Below the pieces are notes generated by a model. That model searched no databases. It saw only the letters and a program-made list of their open reading frames with translations, and was not told the DNA's origin. From Baffinella frigidus (Eukaryota > Cryptophyceae > Cryptomonadales > Baffinellaceae), in NCBI GenBank assembly GCA_026770585.1, contig MU646506.1, forward strand, positions 243,457-258,178: DNA of 14,722 nt. The letters are read 5' to 3'. Positions within the stretch are counted from its first letter, which is position 1; every line of letters begins with the position of its first letter. This document shows positions 1 through 8,498 of the stretch, piece by piece. The position numbers and the translations under genes are program-made.

Positions 1-57
1 CCCCTAACCCCGAACCCCTAACCCCTAACCCCTAACCCCTAACCCCTAACCCCTAAC
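1..57. repeat. Telomere-like cap, TTAGGGG type (C-rich strand)
   Basis: Eight consecutive CCCCTAA units, one of them CCCCGAA, start at base 1. The C-rich strand reads 5' to 3' inward, which is the orientation of a left chromosome end. The unit is the heptamer TTAGGGG, one T-to-G shift from the TTTAGGG that dominates the interior. It could be the true telomere start or only the edge of an assembled subtelomeric array. Confidence 0.8.
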
Positions 58-332
58 CTCTTGGCCCTAATCAAAACCTGTTAAGACGTTGTGAGAGCTG
101 CATAGCCCAGAACGCCCTGAGTCGGCCAGATCCCACTGCTCTCGGGGTCGAAGACGACGAGATCTACGGCGCACGCGCAAGAGCGGAGGAGCGGGAGCAG
201 GCGATGGAACACGGCTGTGGAGATGTATCGAGAGCAGCTGTAGCGAAGCGAAGGGAGTGCCAGCTAGACGCAGCAGAGGCGCCCGTCCACAGGATCACAG
301 CATGGAATTTACTGGATGCCAGCTGGGTTTAG
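57..332 (+). other. Open frame without a proper start, possible gene fragment
   Basis: One forward frame stays open for 91 codons from the telomere edge to TAG at 330-332. The translation is charged and reasonably complex, with an acidic/basic stretch (GVEDDEIYGARARAEEREQ) and the ending ITAWNLLDASWV. The first ATG is late, at 204, and would give only 42 residues. Third positions are moderately GC-rich. I do not recognise a family. It may be a fragment of an exon or mobile element cut by telomere addition, or a chance open frame. An overlapping ATG ORF at 316-621 has weak codon bias and lies partly in repeat sequence, so I do not call it. Confidence 0.2.
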
Positions 333-495
333 CCAACTCACCCCCAAAACTACGCCCAAAAGTGCCTTAGAGCAAACGCTTGGGTTCGGTGTGTGTGCGA
401 GTGCGATCCTATTTTGGATTAGCTCAAACACCCCTCTATCCCCTCTTCACGAGCCTCTGCACTGGAGAGCTAAACTCAATCCGAAAGCAAAAATG

Positions 496-576
496 CTTTC
501 TCTGCAGGTCCTTTCTACGGAAGGGCGTGTCGTTGGGCCATGTTGGGAGCATTTAAAACCTAAAGGACCTAAAGGA
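496..576 (+). repeat. Dispersed subtelomeric repeat, copy 1 (diverged)
   Basis: This shares landmarks in order with 4921-5035 and with the complement of 7368-7475: a TTCTCTGCAG-like start, ATGTTGGGAGC, then CCTAAAGGACCTAAAGG. It is the most diverged of the three and is followed by satellite-like sequence. Confidence 0.55.
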
Positions 577-604
577 GAACCTCATAACCTACAGGGTGCC
601 TTGA

Positions 605-1440
605 CAAAACCTAGACCCTAGCCACTAAACCCTGAATCCCAACCCATAACCCCTAAACCCTGAACCCTAAACGGGGGAGAGGCAAGGTTTATCAAGTCTT
701 ATGAGACTCAACCACCTCATGATCCTTGATTTACACGCACAGGCCCTAAACTCTAAACCCTGAACCCTGAAACCTAAACTCTAAACACTAAACCCTTCAA
801 CCCGACCCCCGACAACTGAAACCCCAAACCCCAAACCCCAAACCCTGAACCCTGAACCCTAAACCCTGATCACTAAATTCTCAACTCTAAACACTCAACA
901 CCAAACACCAAACACCAAACACCAAACACCAAACACCAAACACCAAACACCAAACACCAAACACCAAACACCAAACACCAAACACCAAACACAAAGACTA
1001 TCCTTAACCCCAAACCCTAAACCCTAAACCCTATCCTATACCCTAAACCCCAAATCCCAAACCCTAAACCCAAACCTCAAAACCCTAAACCCTGAACCTT
1101 CAACCCTACACCCTGCACTCTAAAACCTGAACCCTGAACCCTAAACAAACCTAAACCCTAAACTCTAAATCCTCAACCATATACCCTAAACCCTAAACCC
1201 TAAACCCTAAACCCTAAACCTTCAACTCTAAACTCTAAACCCTCAACCCTCAACCCTCAACCCTCAACCCTAAACCCTAAACCCTAAACCCTAAACCCCA
1301 AATCCTGAACCTTAACTGAACACCCTGAACCCTGAACCCTGAACCCTGGACCCTGGACCCTGTATCCTAATCCTCAAACCCTGAACCGTAAACCCTAAAC
1401 TCTAAACCCTAAACCCCAAACCCTAAACCCTAAACCCTCC
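605..1440. repeat. Degenerate CCCTAAA-type heptamer satellite
   Basis: This is a long run of variant heptamers (CCCTAAA, CCCTGAA, CCCTCAA, CCCCAAA) on the plus strand, broken by a short non-repeat stretch at about 672-740. Perfect CCCTAAA runs occur near 1190-1220 and 1270-1300. It is consistent with decayed telomeric DNA in the same orientation as the cap. No gene is seen. Confidence 0.85.
897..991. repeat. Homogeneous ACACCAA heptamer array (about 13 units)
   Basis: Roughly 13 nearly perfect AACACCA units form a tandem run inside the degenerate satellite. The period is still 7 bp but the sequence is far from TTTAGGG, and its homogeneity contrasts with the decayed flanks. This suggests recent local expansion of a variant unit. 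Confidence 0.9.
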
Positions 1441-1721
1441 ACCCCGTTGCGGAGTTTAGGGTTGAGGGTTGAGGATGTGGGGGCAATGCGAAAAGAAACG
1501 AGGAAGAACCTACATGACCGCCTCACGCCAGGGGGGGGTGGGGGGGCGACACGAGATGGCTCTAGCAGCCTGGATCCACCCCACCGCCACCGCCATGAAA
1601 GGAGACTGCGATAAGTGTATTCAGGTTGTGAGCCCCTCGCTGCAAAAGGCAAAAGCGACTGTTGACTCACCCAAGTGGGTGTGTACCGGGGTGAGACTAG
1701 GACGGGTAGGGTTTAGGCCCG
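1441..1721. other. Unique island between satellite blocks, no gene seen
   Basis: Non-satellite DNA. ORFs of about 90 codons exist on both strands, but they are overlapping and built partly on G runs and satellite, so none is supported. The island starts with a C-to-G strand switch of the heptamer (about 1420-1472) and ends with a short G-to-C switch (1705-1733). Confidence 0.5.
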
Positions 1722-1843
1722 AAACCCTAAACAACACTAAACACTAAACACTAAACCCAAAACTTTGCTTTTGGGTTGAGGGTTTGGGTGTGGGCCCCAA
1801 ACCTTGAACCTGAAGCAACCCTAAACCCTTAACCCTACGACTC
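1722..1843. repeat. Short degenerate CCCTAAA satellite block
   Basis: ACACTAA, CCCTAAA and CCCCAAA variants. At 1754-1776 there is a hairpin, AACCCAAAA-N(5)-TTTTGGGTT (one extra C in the spacer on one reading), where the satellite changes strand for about 30 bp. Confidence 0.7.
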
Positions 1844-2560
1844 ATAAACAGGGAAAAAAGCGAGGGTTATTGAAGTTGACATGTCCTCCCCCGGGGGGCT
1901 AGTTCGGTTGTAGGGGGGCCCCCTCCTCTCCCCACTCCCCCACCCTCCTATATCCTGGTGTGGACTCCCCTGTATCCTGCCGCCGAATTCCCCCCGCGCT
2001 CCCTCCTCCCCGCGGGGCCAGCCAGAGATGAAACGAGATTTCAAAAAAAAAGGGAGAGAATTGTGTTGAGGTGTGGGTTGAGGACTGTACACGGACAGCC
2101 AGAAAGAACAAGAAGAGAGAGGGGAAAGACAAAAGAAGGTGGATGCGAAGAGGGTTCCCTCAATGTACAGTGGCTTTTAATTATTGGCCTGGAAGTGTCA
2201 GTAAAAGTCAGCTGATGGTAAGGTCAGTCCTAGCGTCAGAAAGCAACAACAACAGTCAGTAAAACAAGCAGCGTATCAGCAGTCCCCGGCCTTTCATGGC
2301 CACAAGATCGGGATTGACAGCAATCCGGGCTCCCACTTGGCGCCTAAGTGAAGGACGAGTGAGTGTCTCTACTGTGTTCTCTCCTTAAGCTACTCGTCGT
2401 GTAGTCTGTCGCATTGTCCCCTCCTACAGTTATGCGACGGCCTGCTGTCTGTCCTATTCGTCCCTAAAGGACCTATTCTCCCCCTTGACAGAGACCCCCC
2501 CCCCACCACCACCACCAGTACCTGTTTGTCCCTCGCCTGCTTCTTGTTGGTGTCATTGTG
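1844..2560. other. Unique region, no gene seen
   Basis: No convincing coding frame: open frames on both strands overlap each other and show no codon bias. Visible details are a C-rich tract near 1910-1960, the hairpin-like GGATTG-N-CAATCC near 2312-2329, a (CCA)n-like run at about 2493-2517, and a CCCTAAAGGACCT motif near 2462 that matches the edge of the dispersed subtelomeric repeat. Confidence 0.5.
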
Positions 2561-3080
2561 GGGTTTCCGGTTTCGGGTTTCGGGTTTCGGTTTTCGGGTT
2601 TCGGGTTTCGGTTTTCGGGTTTCGGGTTTCGGGTTTCGGGTTTCGGGTTTCGGTTTTCAAGTTTCGGGTCTCGGGTTTCAGGTTTCAGGTGTCGGGTTTT
2701 GGGTTTGAGGTTTGAGGTTACCTGTAAACAGGTTTTGGGTTTCAGGTTTCGGGTTTCAGGTTTTGGGTTTTTTGTTTTGGGCGCATGTCGGGTCTCGTGT
2801 TGTCTGTTTTTTGGTTTCTGATTCCAGGATTCAGGTTCGGGTTTTCGGTTTTCGGTTTTCGGTTTTCGGGTTTTGGTTTTCGAGTTTCGGGTTTCAGATT
2901 TTGTTTTGTCGATTATCTTTTCGTATTTCGGGTTTTGTCTTTCTGGGTTGTGGTTTAGGGTTTAGGGTTTTGGATTTAGGATTTGGGGTTCGGGGTTCAG
3001 GGTTTAGGATTATGGTCGAGGGTTTACGAGCCTCGTATGGTCAAGGGTTTAGGGTCGAGGGTTTAGGGTTTAAGGGTAGC
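2561..3080. repeat. G-rich TTTCGGG / TTTAGGG heptamer satellite
   Basis: Heptamers here are in the opposite orientation to the cap (G-rich on plus). The first 140 bp or so are almost purely TTTCGGG and GGTTTTC variants. The unit then drifts through TTTTGGG and TTTCAGG to TTTAGGG by about 2955-3080. Three overlapping open frames cross it, but their products are simple repeats of FGFRVSG-like heptads and are artefacts of a stop-free repeat. Confidence 0.85.
3025..3037. repeat. TACGAG-CTCGTA palindrome, copy 1 (gap 1)
   Basis: Two perfect 6-bp arms, TACGAG and CTCGTA, separated by one base. It is one of five such palindromes in the window, a possible dimer-binding site or hairpin. Confidence 0.5.
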
Positions 3081-3121
3081 ACCTGGTTGTTGTGTTTTTG
3101 TGTTTTGGTCTTACTCTTGAG

Positions 3122-3183
3122 CGCCCGAGTTTTCGTTACCTTATCTGTAGGGACCCCCCTATGTCCCTACGGGTTGCCTACTG
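3122..3183. repeat. 62-bp direct repeat, unit 1
   Basis: This aligns without gaps to 3224-3285 at roughly 80 percent identity, sharing ACCTTATC near the middle and GGTTGCCTACTG at the end. Unit 1 contains a small hairpin, GTAGGGA at 3147-3153 and TCCCTAC at 3164-3170. Confidence 0.7.
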
Positions 3184-3223
3184 AAGGGTCCTAGGTCTTA
3201 TCGCTGGATTTTCGGGCACTCGG

Positions 3224-3285
3224 TGCCCCAGTTTCCACTACCTTATCCGTGGGAACCCCTCTGTTTCCTTACAGGTTGCCTACTG
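3224..3285. repeat. 62-bp direct repeat, unit 2
   Basis: Second copy of the unit at 3122-3183, offset by 102 bp. The hairpin visible in unit 1 is degraded here. Confidence 0.7.
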
Positions 3286-3928
3286 TCATGGGGGGGTGAG
3301 GTGAAATCAGCCAGACACCAAAGATGAAAAGAGAGGAAGGTGGATGTGCAGAGGGTTTCCTCAACGAGGGAGGAAAGGCGAGATTGAATAAGTTGGTAAA
3401 CCGACGGCACACGCTACGAGTCGTAGAGGGAGAGATTCGAGGTTTCCCTCAACCTCGTAAGTGTCGTCATCAAGCGCGAGGGAGGTACGGTGGAGGGATC
3501 CGGTGATCCTTGTAGACACAACCCCCCTCGCGCGAGGGAGGTCAGTTGGAACGAGTGCAGCCCTCCCCGGCTTCCAGGTTTCGAAGGGTCCTTTGACAAG
3601 GGGAAATGTTACGAAGGATGGGCACGAATTGACGGGTCAAAATGGGGGCAAAGAACTGCACCTTGAGCTCAAAATTGACCCCCACTTCTTTAGGTCGTTT
3701 TGAAGCTGAGATCACGCTGAGATCTTTCCCGTTTTCAAAAGTTGAAATAATTAACTTTGGGACGAGCTGCGGCGTGCCAAAATTTGCTCAAGACCAAGGC
3801 GACTTTTTAAGTGAAGGGGTCTTTACCACACAATCCCTGGTGAAATCACAAATTAATGTGTTGTAAAGACCGAATTTGCCCCATTTGCTCATCAAAAGCA
3901 CTTTTAAGATACTCGATAATTGTAGTCT
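3286..3928. other. Unique region, no gene seen
   Basis: No codon-biased frame. GCGCGAGGGAGGT occurs twice (about 3474 and 3533). An inverted repeat with 14-bp arms, 13 of 14 paired, lies at 3818-3831 and 3858-3871. The 3330-3470 stretch resembles the tandem unit at 7717-7922 (AGGTGGAT...AGAGGGTTTCC...CAA). The DNA from about 3600 on is more AT-rich than its surroundings. Confidence 0.45.
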
Positions 3929-3968
3929 GTTCTAAATTGTTCTAGTATGTTCTAGATTGTTCCATCCC
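3929..3968. repeat. 10-bp tandem repeat TGTTCTAGAT (four units)
   Basis: Four contiguous units, TGTTCTAAAT, TGTTCTAGTA, TGTTCTAGAT and TGTTCCATCC, about 280 bp upstream of gene A. A one-turn spacing could suit regularly placed protein binding, but this is inference only. Confidence 0.6.
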
Positions 3969-4043
3969 TCATGATCGTGTTCAAATTCAGATATTGAAAA
4001 CACAACGGTTCGATGACGTGTCGACAAAAGTCGCGATTCCGAT

Positions 4044-4122
4044 CACGAGATCTGCACACCAGATCTCGTGCCGAGTCCTTCTAAGAGAATTTATTCCCCA
4101 CATTCTCTTTTAGACGGACTCG
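4044..4122. repeat. Two adjacent hairpins upstream of gene A
   Basis: The first hairpin has perfect 10-bp arms, CACGAGATCT (4044-4053) and AGATCTCGTG (4061-4070). The second follows at once, with arms at 4072-4090 and 4102-4122 that pair CGAGTCC and AAGAGAAT with ATTCTCTT and GGACTCG around small bulges. They lie 120-200 bp before the gene A start and may belong to its promoter, or be a degraded inverted-repeat element. Confidence 0.6.
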
Positions 4123-4152
4123 GGGACGAAACTCCCGGAAGAAAGAAGAAAC

Positions 4153-4175
4153 CAAGGGGTACAAAATTACCCTTG
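4153..4175. promoter_or_regulatory. Leader hairpin CAAGGGGTA...TACCCTTG before gene A
   Basis: Arms CAAGGGGTA and TACCCTTG (one bulged base) flank a 6-base AT-rich loop, 68 bp before the gene A start codon. A hairpin with the same arm sequence sits 86 bp before the gene B start (12103-12128). The rest of the leaders differ, so this is probably a shared promoter or 5' UTR element; its role is not known. Confidence 0.4.
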
Positions 4176-4242
4176 AAGAAACTTCCTGCATCGCCAAAGC
4201 ACCAAGTCGCACCCTGCAACCCCTGGCCCCCCCGCCGCAACG

Positions 4243-4701
4243 ATGGTCGACCATGCTATGCCCATCCCCAAGAACGGGGACTCGCCGATCGAGCGGGTTC
4301 GGAGCTGGAGCTCGATCAGCAGCTTCTCGTTGAAGACCATTTTCAGGGGCGGCAAGCAGTGCGTGTCCTCCAGCGAGAAGGACCAAGAAGCCGAGGGCTC
4401 GTGGGACCACCCTGAAATCTTCACAGCGACCGCGTCCGCCACTTCGACCTCTGACGCGTTCATCATCACGCACGAAGATGTGGCCAATAGCGAAGTAGAC
4501 TTGACGCGTGAAGACTCGACGCATGAAGACTTGGCGCATGCCGAGGACGAAGCAGAATCCGCCTTGAGCGATTGCGGGGGGGCCCCTTCAGAGATGCTCC
4601 TCGCCTTTGCGTCCGTGCAGTCGTGGGGGCGAAGTGACAATGAGTTTGGCACCAAGCACTACGGCGCTGGATACCAAACGGCCCAAGTGGGGTCGCGGTG
4701 A
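4243..4701 (+). CDS. Gene A: unrecognised small protein, paralogue of gene B
   Basis: This gene encodes 152 residues with strong GC bias at third positions. I do not recognise the family. Segments in order: a variable N terminus; a serine-rich stretch at about residues 21-52 (SWSSISSFSLK, VSSSEK); SWDHPEIF at about 58-65; an ASATSTS linker; an acidic stretch at about 84-108 built from three imperfect 15-bp units (LTRED, STHED, LAHAE); and a conserved end from about residue 117 (PSEMLLAFASVQSWGRS, then HYGAGYQT, ending VGSR). No signal peptide or membrane segment is visible. Gene B (12214-12681) shares SWDHP and about 25 of the last 38 residues, with some synonymous changes between them. The ATG at 4243 has purine at -3 and is the first ATG after the leader hairpin. 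TGTAAATAAA follows the stop. An upstream exon cannot be excluded. Shadow frames on both strands span the same block but lack codon bias. Confidence 0.72.
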   Translation: MVDHAMPIPKNGDSPIERVRSWSSISSFSLKTIFRGGKQCVSSSEKDQEAEGSWDHPEIFTATASATSTSDAFIITHEDVANSEVDLTREDSTHEDLAHAEDEAESALSDCGGAPSEMLLAFASVQSWGRSDNEFGTKHYGAGYQTAQVGSR

Positions 4702-4732
4702 TGTGTGAACACACACACCGCCTCCGGTGATC

Positions 4733-4774
4733 TTGTAAATAAAGCATTCTGCGAATTGTAAATAAAGCATTCTG
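4733..4774 (+). terminator. Duplicated 3' processing element TTGTAAATAAAGCATTCTG
   Basis: The 19-mer occurs twice exactly, at 4733-4751 and 4756-4774, beginning 32 bp after the gene A stop. It contains both AATAAA and TGTAA, which are known eukaryotic polyadenylation signals (TGTAA chiefly in green algae). Gene B has one copy with a single change at 12690-12708. Confidence 0.65.
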
Positions 4775-4920
4775 TACATATGTTACTGGCTGCCGCATGG
4801 TTGGGGCGCACCGCCACTCACGTGGACTCCATGGAGCTCGTCTCCCGAAGCCGTCTTGAGCAGGCGTGGAACACACTGTGCAGCATGTCATTGGCGGGGA
4901 GCATGCGGCACTGTTGCTGC
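4775..4920. repeat. Downstream flank homologous to the gene B flank
   Basis: After the 3' element, homology to gene B continues: TGGCTGCCGC, then CATGGAGCTCGTC and CCCGA-CGTC, down to about 4895. The corresponding region is 12730-12860. The duplicated block therefore runs past the coding region by about 200 bp. Confidence 0.55.
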
Positions 4921-5035
4921 GACCCTCTGCACCGGGGGGCTTGATGTGATCCGAAAGGAAGCATGCATTTTCTGCAGAACCAGTTCCACTGCCCGCCTAT
5001 GATGGGAGCTAAAAGAACCTTAAGGACCTAAGGGG
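4921..5035 (+). repeat. Dispersed subtelomeric repeat, copy 2
   Basis: Landmarks in order: CCTCTGCACCGGGGG, TTTTCTGCAGAAC, AGTTCC, TATGATGGGAGCT, AAGAACCTTAAGGACCTAAG. They align along the whole length with the reverse complement of 7368-7475. No coding signal is seen. Confidence 0.75.
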
Positions 5036-5136
5036 CAAGGGCGACCGCGCGGGAATGGCGGTGGCTGGAGAGAAAGAGAGGAGGAGCTGGGCGCCCTGCT
5101 TGCCTTGTCCTTGTTCCGACCGTCTCCACCCCCTGT

Positions 5137-5197
5137 GAGCCTCGGTCAGACCAGTAGCGACCACTGCCGAGGCTCACTACCTGTCCGACCGAGGCTC
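5137..5197. repeat. Inverted repeat with 24-bp arms (GAGCCTCGGTC)
   Basis: The arms at 5137-5160 and 5174-5197 pair at about 20 of 24 positions around a 13-bp loop. The right arm sequence, GAGGCTCG with CTACCTGTC, recurs at 5907-5960, so this is a small repeat family. Confidence 0.65.
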
Positions 5198-5330
5198 GCC
5201 CCCCCCTGTCAGGACGAATTGGTGAGGTCTTCTGGGCCTGTCTGCCCTGGAGCGACGTTGAGCCAAGAACCTGAGCATGTGCATCAGGTGGTCTTGCTTA
5301 TTGATGTCTCTCCCTCTTGCTTCTCGACGG

Positions 5331-5344
5331 TACGAGAGCTCGTA
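5331..5344. repeat. TACGAG-CTCGTA palindrome, copy 2 (gap 2)
   Basis: TACGAG-AG-CTCGTA. Its final TA is the left flanking TA of the TIR element at 5345-5462, so the element appears inserted at the palindrome edge. Confidence 0.5.
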
Positions 5345-5462
5345 CAGGGGTACCTCGCTCACCAGAAACCGCCGCCCCCTAGGACCCTACAGTAGGCCTA
5401 TGCCTTGGGCACTATGGTGGTCCTAGGGGGGGGGGCAGTTTTTTATGAGCGAGGTACCCCTG
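5345..5462. mobile_element. MITE-like TIR element, copy 1
   Basis: A 118-bp non-coding element. Left end CAGGGGTACCTCGCTCA, right end TGAGCGAGGTACCCCTG, with extended arms through AAACCGCC / GGGGGCAG. It is flanked by TA on both sides (5343-5344 and 5463-5464), as expected for Tc1/mariner-type insertion. The interior holds the family core CCTAGGACC...AGTAGGCCTATGCC...CTATGGTGGTCCTAGG. No transposase is present, so mobilisation would need one supplied elsewhere. Confidence 0.8.
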
Positions 5463-5465
5463 TAC

Positions 5466-6079
5466 TCCCTCAATGCTGAACACGGACCCCTGGATCGTCC
5501 GAAGTGGTCCCGAGACCCAAGATGGGCGCCTGCACGCTTCCAACTTCTGCCTCACACTTCACTTCCAAGCTGCAGCCTCAACCGCTCAAACACCGTGCCG
5601 GAGTAAATACGGGAACTGGTTTAATTTACAACATTTGAGAGTTGTGCAGAGCACAGCTCCTCTCCGTGGACCTATTAAATCCAACTCCCTTGACACTAAA
5701 CGATGATGACCATCCCACGGCTATTCCGTGAAGCTCTCCACAGGCGAGATGGGTGTTGCGCCGAGAGAAGCCAGCAGGAGTGGTAGCAACATCTGAATTG
5801 TCGAACCCAGCCTAAATTCTGAATTCTAATTCTTTATCCCCAAGACTTTCTCTCTGGGCGCGGTGCCGCAATACTGAGTTCATTGACCCTTCACATCAGT
5901 CAACTAGAGGCTCGCGACCTGGTTCATGATCGAGGCTCGCTACCTGTCTGACCAGGGCTCACACGCGGGAACGCCTCCCGGCAGGGGCAAAGAGAAACCC
6001 CACCTGGCGATGGCGCGCAAATTCGTGTTTGGCGCTCACTGTCGGACAACGTAGAGATGCCGTTTGAATCCATCTCCTT
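5466..6079. other. Unique region, no gene called
   Basis: One ATG ORF of 77 codons (5473-5706) begins 8 bp after the TIR element, but it has no codon bias and no recognisable motif. A short repeated motif of the GAGGCTCG family is at 5907-5960: two imperfect units of about 25 bp (GAGGCTCGCGACCTGG and GAGGCTCGCTACCTGT). Confidence 0.45.
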
Positions 6080-7372
6080 AAAACACCAAACACTAAACCA
6101 AGAACCTCAAGCCCTGAACACTAAACGCTGGAACCTGAACGCAAACCCTAAACCCTGAACCCTAAACCCAAGACCCGAAACCTTAACTTCTAAAACCTAA
6201 AACCTAAACCCTCAACCTTCAAACCACAACCCTAAACTTTCACCCTCAACCCTAAACCCTGAAACGTAGACCCTACACCCTAAAACTTGAACTCAAACAT
6301 AAACCCCATAACCCTCAACCCTAAACCCAAAACCCAAAACCCTAAACCCTAATCCTTAAACCCTAAACCCTAAACCCTAAACCCTAAACCCTAAACCCTA
6401 AACCCTAAACCCTACACGCTACACCATACACCCTGAATCCTCAACCCTAACCCTAAACCCTAGACCCTAACAGTTGAACGCTACACCCTAACTCCTCCGC
6501 CTTAAAACCCAATCCCTGGACGCTAAAACTTGAACCCTGAACCGTAAACCCTGAACCAAAACTTTAAACCCTAAACCCTTGGCCCTAAAACCTAAACCCT
6601 GCACCCAAATCCATAAACCAAAAACCATAAACCATAAACCATAAACTACGAACCTTTACCGTAAACACTAAAACCTGAACCCTAAACCCGAAACCCTGAA
6701 CTCGCAACCCGGAACTCGGAACCCTAACCCATGAACTCTAAACCCTAACCCCCAAACCCTGAACCTTAAACCATCAAACCTAGCCCCAAATCGTAGAGCC
6801 TAAATTCTAAAGCCAAAATCGTGAACCCATAAAGCCTAAAGCCTAAACCACAAACCATAAAACCTAAAATCCTAAACCCTTAACCCTCAACCCAAGACAT
6901 CAATTCCCAAACACCAATCCCCAATCCCCAATCCCCAAACAATCCATAAACGCTGATCCCAAACCCCAAAACCCTAAACCCGAAACCCAAAACCTAAACC
7001 TTCAACCCTATACCCTACAGCCTGAACCCTCGACCCTAAATCCAGAAACCCTAAACCCTATCCCCAATCCATAGACCATAAACCATAAATCATAAATCAT
7101 AAACCATAAACCCTGAATCCTTAACTCTACACCCTACACCGTGAACCCTCAACCCTCAACCCTCAACAGTAAAACCCCAAACCCTGAACCCTTCGTCATA
7201 AACCCCAAACCCTAAACCCTAAACCCTAGACCCTAAACCCCGAACCGTAAACCCCGAACCCTAAACTGTCAGTAAACCCTAAACCCCAAACCCTAAACCC
7301 TAAACCAGGAACCCTAAACCCTACACCCTGAACCTCAAACCCTAAACTCTTAACCCTAAACCCTGCACCCTT
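6080..7372. repeat. Degenerate CCCTAAA-type satellite, second block
   Basis: C-rich heptamer variants on plus. A perfect CCCTAAA run of about eight units lies at 6356-6412. Other variants are CCATAAA (about 6610-6650 and 7075-7110) and CCCCAAT (about 6918-6942). The 3' part, from 6758, is duplicated at 7992-8465. No gene is seen. Confidence 0.85.
6758..7213. repeat. Segmental duplication within satellite, copy A
   Basis: Satellite-like but with a fixed order of unusual words shared with copy B. An exact 18-mer (AAATCGTAGAGCCTAAAT) is at 6788-6805 and at 8023-8040. A 42-bp exact match covers 7042-7083 and 8324-8365. The end (7168-7213) continues into the sequence at 9190-9235, on the far side of the gene C insertion. 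Confidence 0.75.
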
Positions 7373-7475
7373 TAGGTCCTTTAGGTTCTTCGAGCTCCCA
7401 ACATAGACGGACACCGGAACTTGTTCTGCAGAAAAGCCATGCTTCAGGCCCCCGGTGCAGAGGACGCGACAGAAA
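7368..7475 (-). repeat. Dispersed subtelomeric repeat, copy 3 (inverted)
   Basis: The reverse complement matches 4921-5035 closely, including CCTCTGCACCGGGGG, CTTTTCTGCAGAACAAGTTCC and GTTGGGAGCTCGAAGAACC. It forms the right boundary of the second satellite block. Confidence 0.75.
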
Positions 7476-7716
7476 CCGGCTAAAGGGTATCCTCATCGGG
7501 CATGTGAAGGCATACCAGCTTTGGTGCTTTTGTGCTTTTATTTACACTCACGTCGAAGGCCACGCCCACCTCACTCTTGAGGAGTTGGGAACGATCTACG
7601 GGTTACGGCTGATTTTAATGCTCACACACACACCAGGACAAAACAAGTCGGCTGAAGGCCCGTGGTATCCCATCGTTGAGCTCAAAAGAGCTCAAACCAC
7701 GGATACCTCAGATGTC
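7476..7716. other. Unique stretch, no gene called
   Basis: The open frame at 7504-7812 starts with GTG, not a normal eukaryotic start, and lacks codon bias. A perfect hairpin, TTGAGCTC-AAAA-GAGCTCAA, is at 7676-7695, nested in CCGTGG...CCACGG. Confidence 0.4.
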
Positions 7717-7922
7717 AACCAAACAAATAAAGAGGTTTCTCCCAATGTATGGAAGTCAGCACTAAAGGATCTAAAGTTAAGGGGGAGAGAACGGTCAACC
7801 AGACACATGTAGAGGTTTCCACCAATGTACGGAAGTGGGCAAAGTTAAGGGAGAGAGAAAGGTGGATAAGTAGGGGTTTCCCCCAATGTACGGAAATCAG
7901 CAAAGGACCTAAAGTTAAGGGC
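7717..7922. repeat. Three tandem units of a 60-80 bp repeat
   Basis: Units start at about 7717, 7797 and 7863. Each carries GAGGTTTC (or GGGGTTTC), CCAATGTA, GGAA and then AAAGTTAAGGG. Diverged single units appear near 2137-2165 and 3330-3390. No coding signal; the overlapping ORFs on both strands are repeat artefacts. Confidence 0.7.
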
Positions 7923-8465
7923 CCTGAACCTTGAACCCTAAACCCCAAACCCTAAACCATTAACTCCAAACACTAAACCCTAAACCCCAAAACCTGAACC
8001 TTACACCATAAACCCTAGCCCTAAATCGTAGAGCCTAAATCCTAAATCTAAAGCACTAAAGCCCAAACCCTAAACCACAAATCATCAACCTGAAATCCTG
8101 CACCCTCCACCAAGAACCCAAAACAATAATCCCCAATCCCCAATCCCCAAAACCCAATCCCCAAAACCCAAACTAAACCCTTAACGCTAATCTCAAAACC
8201 CAAAACCCTGAACCCCAAACCAGAAACCTGAACCCTAAACTCTAAACCCAAAACCCCAAACCCCCGAACTCTCAACCATACCCTACAACCTCAACCCTAG
8301 AACCTAAACAAAACCCCCTAAAACCAGAAACCCTAAACCCTATCCCCAATCCATAGACCATAAACAACAAATCAGAAATCATTTATAAACCATAAACCCT
8401 GAACCCTTTACTCTACACTCTACACCCTACACCCTGCACCCTCAACCCTCAACCCTAAACCCTTA
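7923..8465. repeat. Degenerate satellite, third block, with segmental copy B
   Basis: C-rich heptamer variants including CCCCAAT, CCATAAA and CCCTGCA. From 7992 it follows copy A (6758-7167) in word order. It stops at 8465 where the gene C block begins. Confidence 0.8.
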
Positions 8466-8498
8466 CTCTGCTGTAGGACACAGGCTAGAAGGGAGACA
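8466..8498. repeat. 33-bp direct repeat, left copy
   Basis: Matches 8960-8992 at 32 of 33 positions (CTCTGCTGTAGGA...GAAGGGAGACA). On the minus strand it reads as a pyrimidine-rich tract ending in CTACAG, like a splice acceptor. This copy overlaps the stop codon of gene C. Confidence 0.9.

Noticed and set aside
897-991. Possible CRISPR array from regular spacing
   Set aside because: Units are contiguous 7-mers with no spacers, in a eukaryotic telomeric context.
2485-3194. Long overlapping plus-strand open frames encoding FGFRVSG-like heptads
   Set aside because: A 7-bp satellite with no stop gives open frames in all three phases; the product is pure repeat with no codon bias.
3775-3800. AATTTGCTCAAG resembling the end of the dinoflagellate spliced leader
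   Set aside because: Only about ten bases match with a gap, and the upstream part of the leader is absent; not enough to claim a leader relic or a dinoflagellate source.
4081-4655. Minus-strand ORFs of 152-162 codons opposite gene A
   Set aside because: The plus strand has the codon bias, paralogue and 3' signal. The antisense frames reflect GC-rich codon structure, and their similarity between paralogues follows from DNA homology.
7504-7812. 102-codon plus-strand ORF
   Set aside because: Starts at GTG, runs into the tandem repeat, and has no codon bias.
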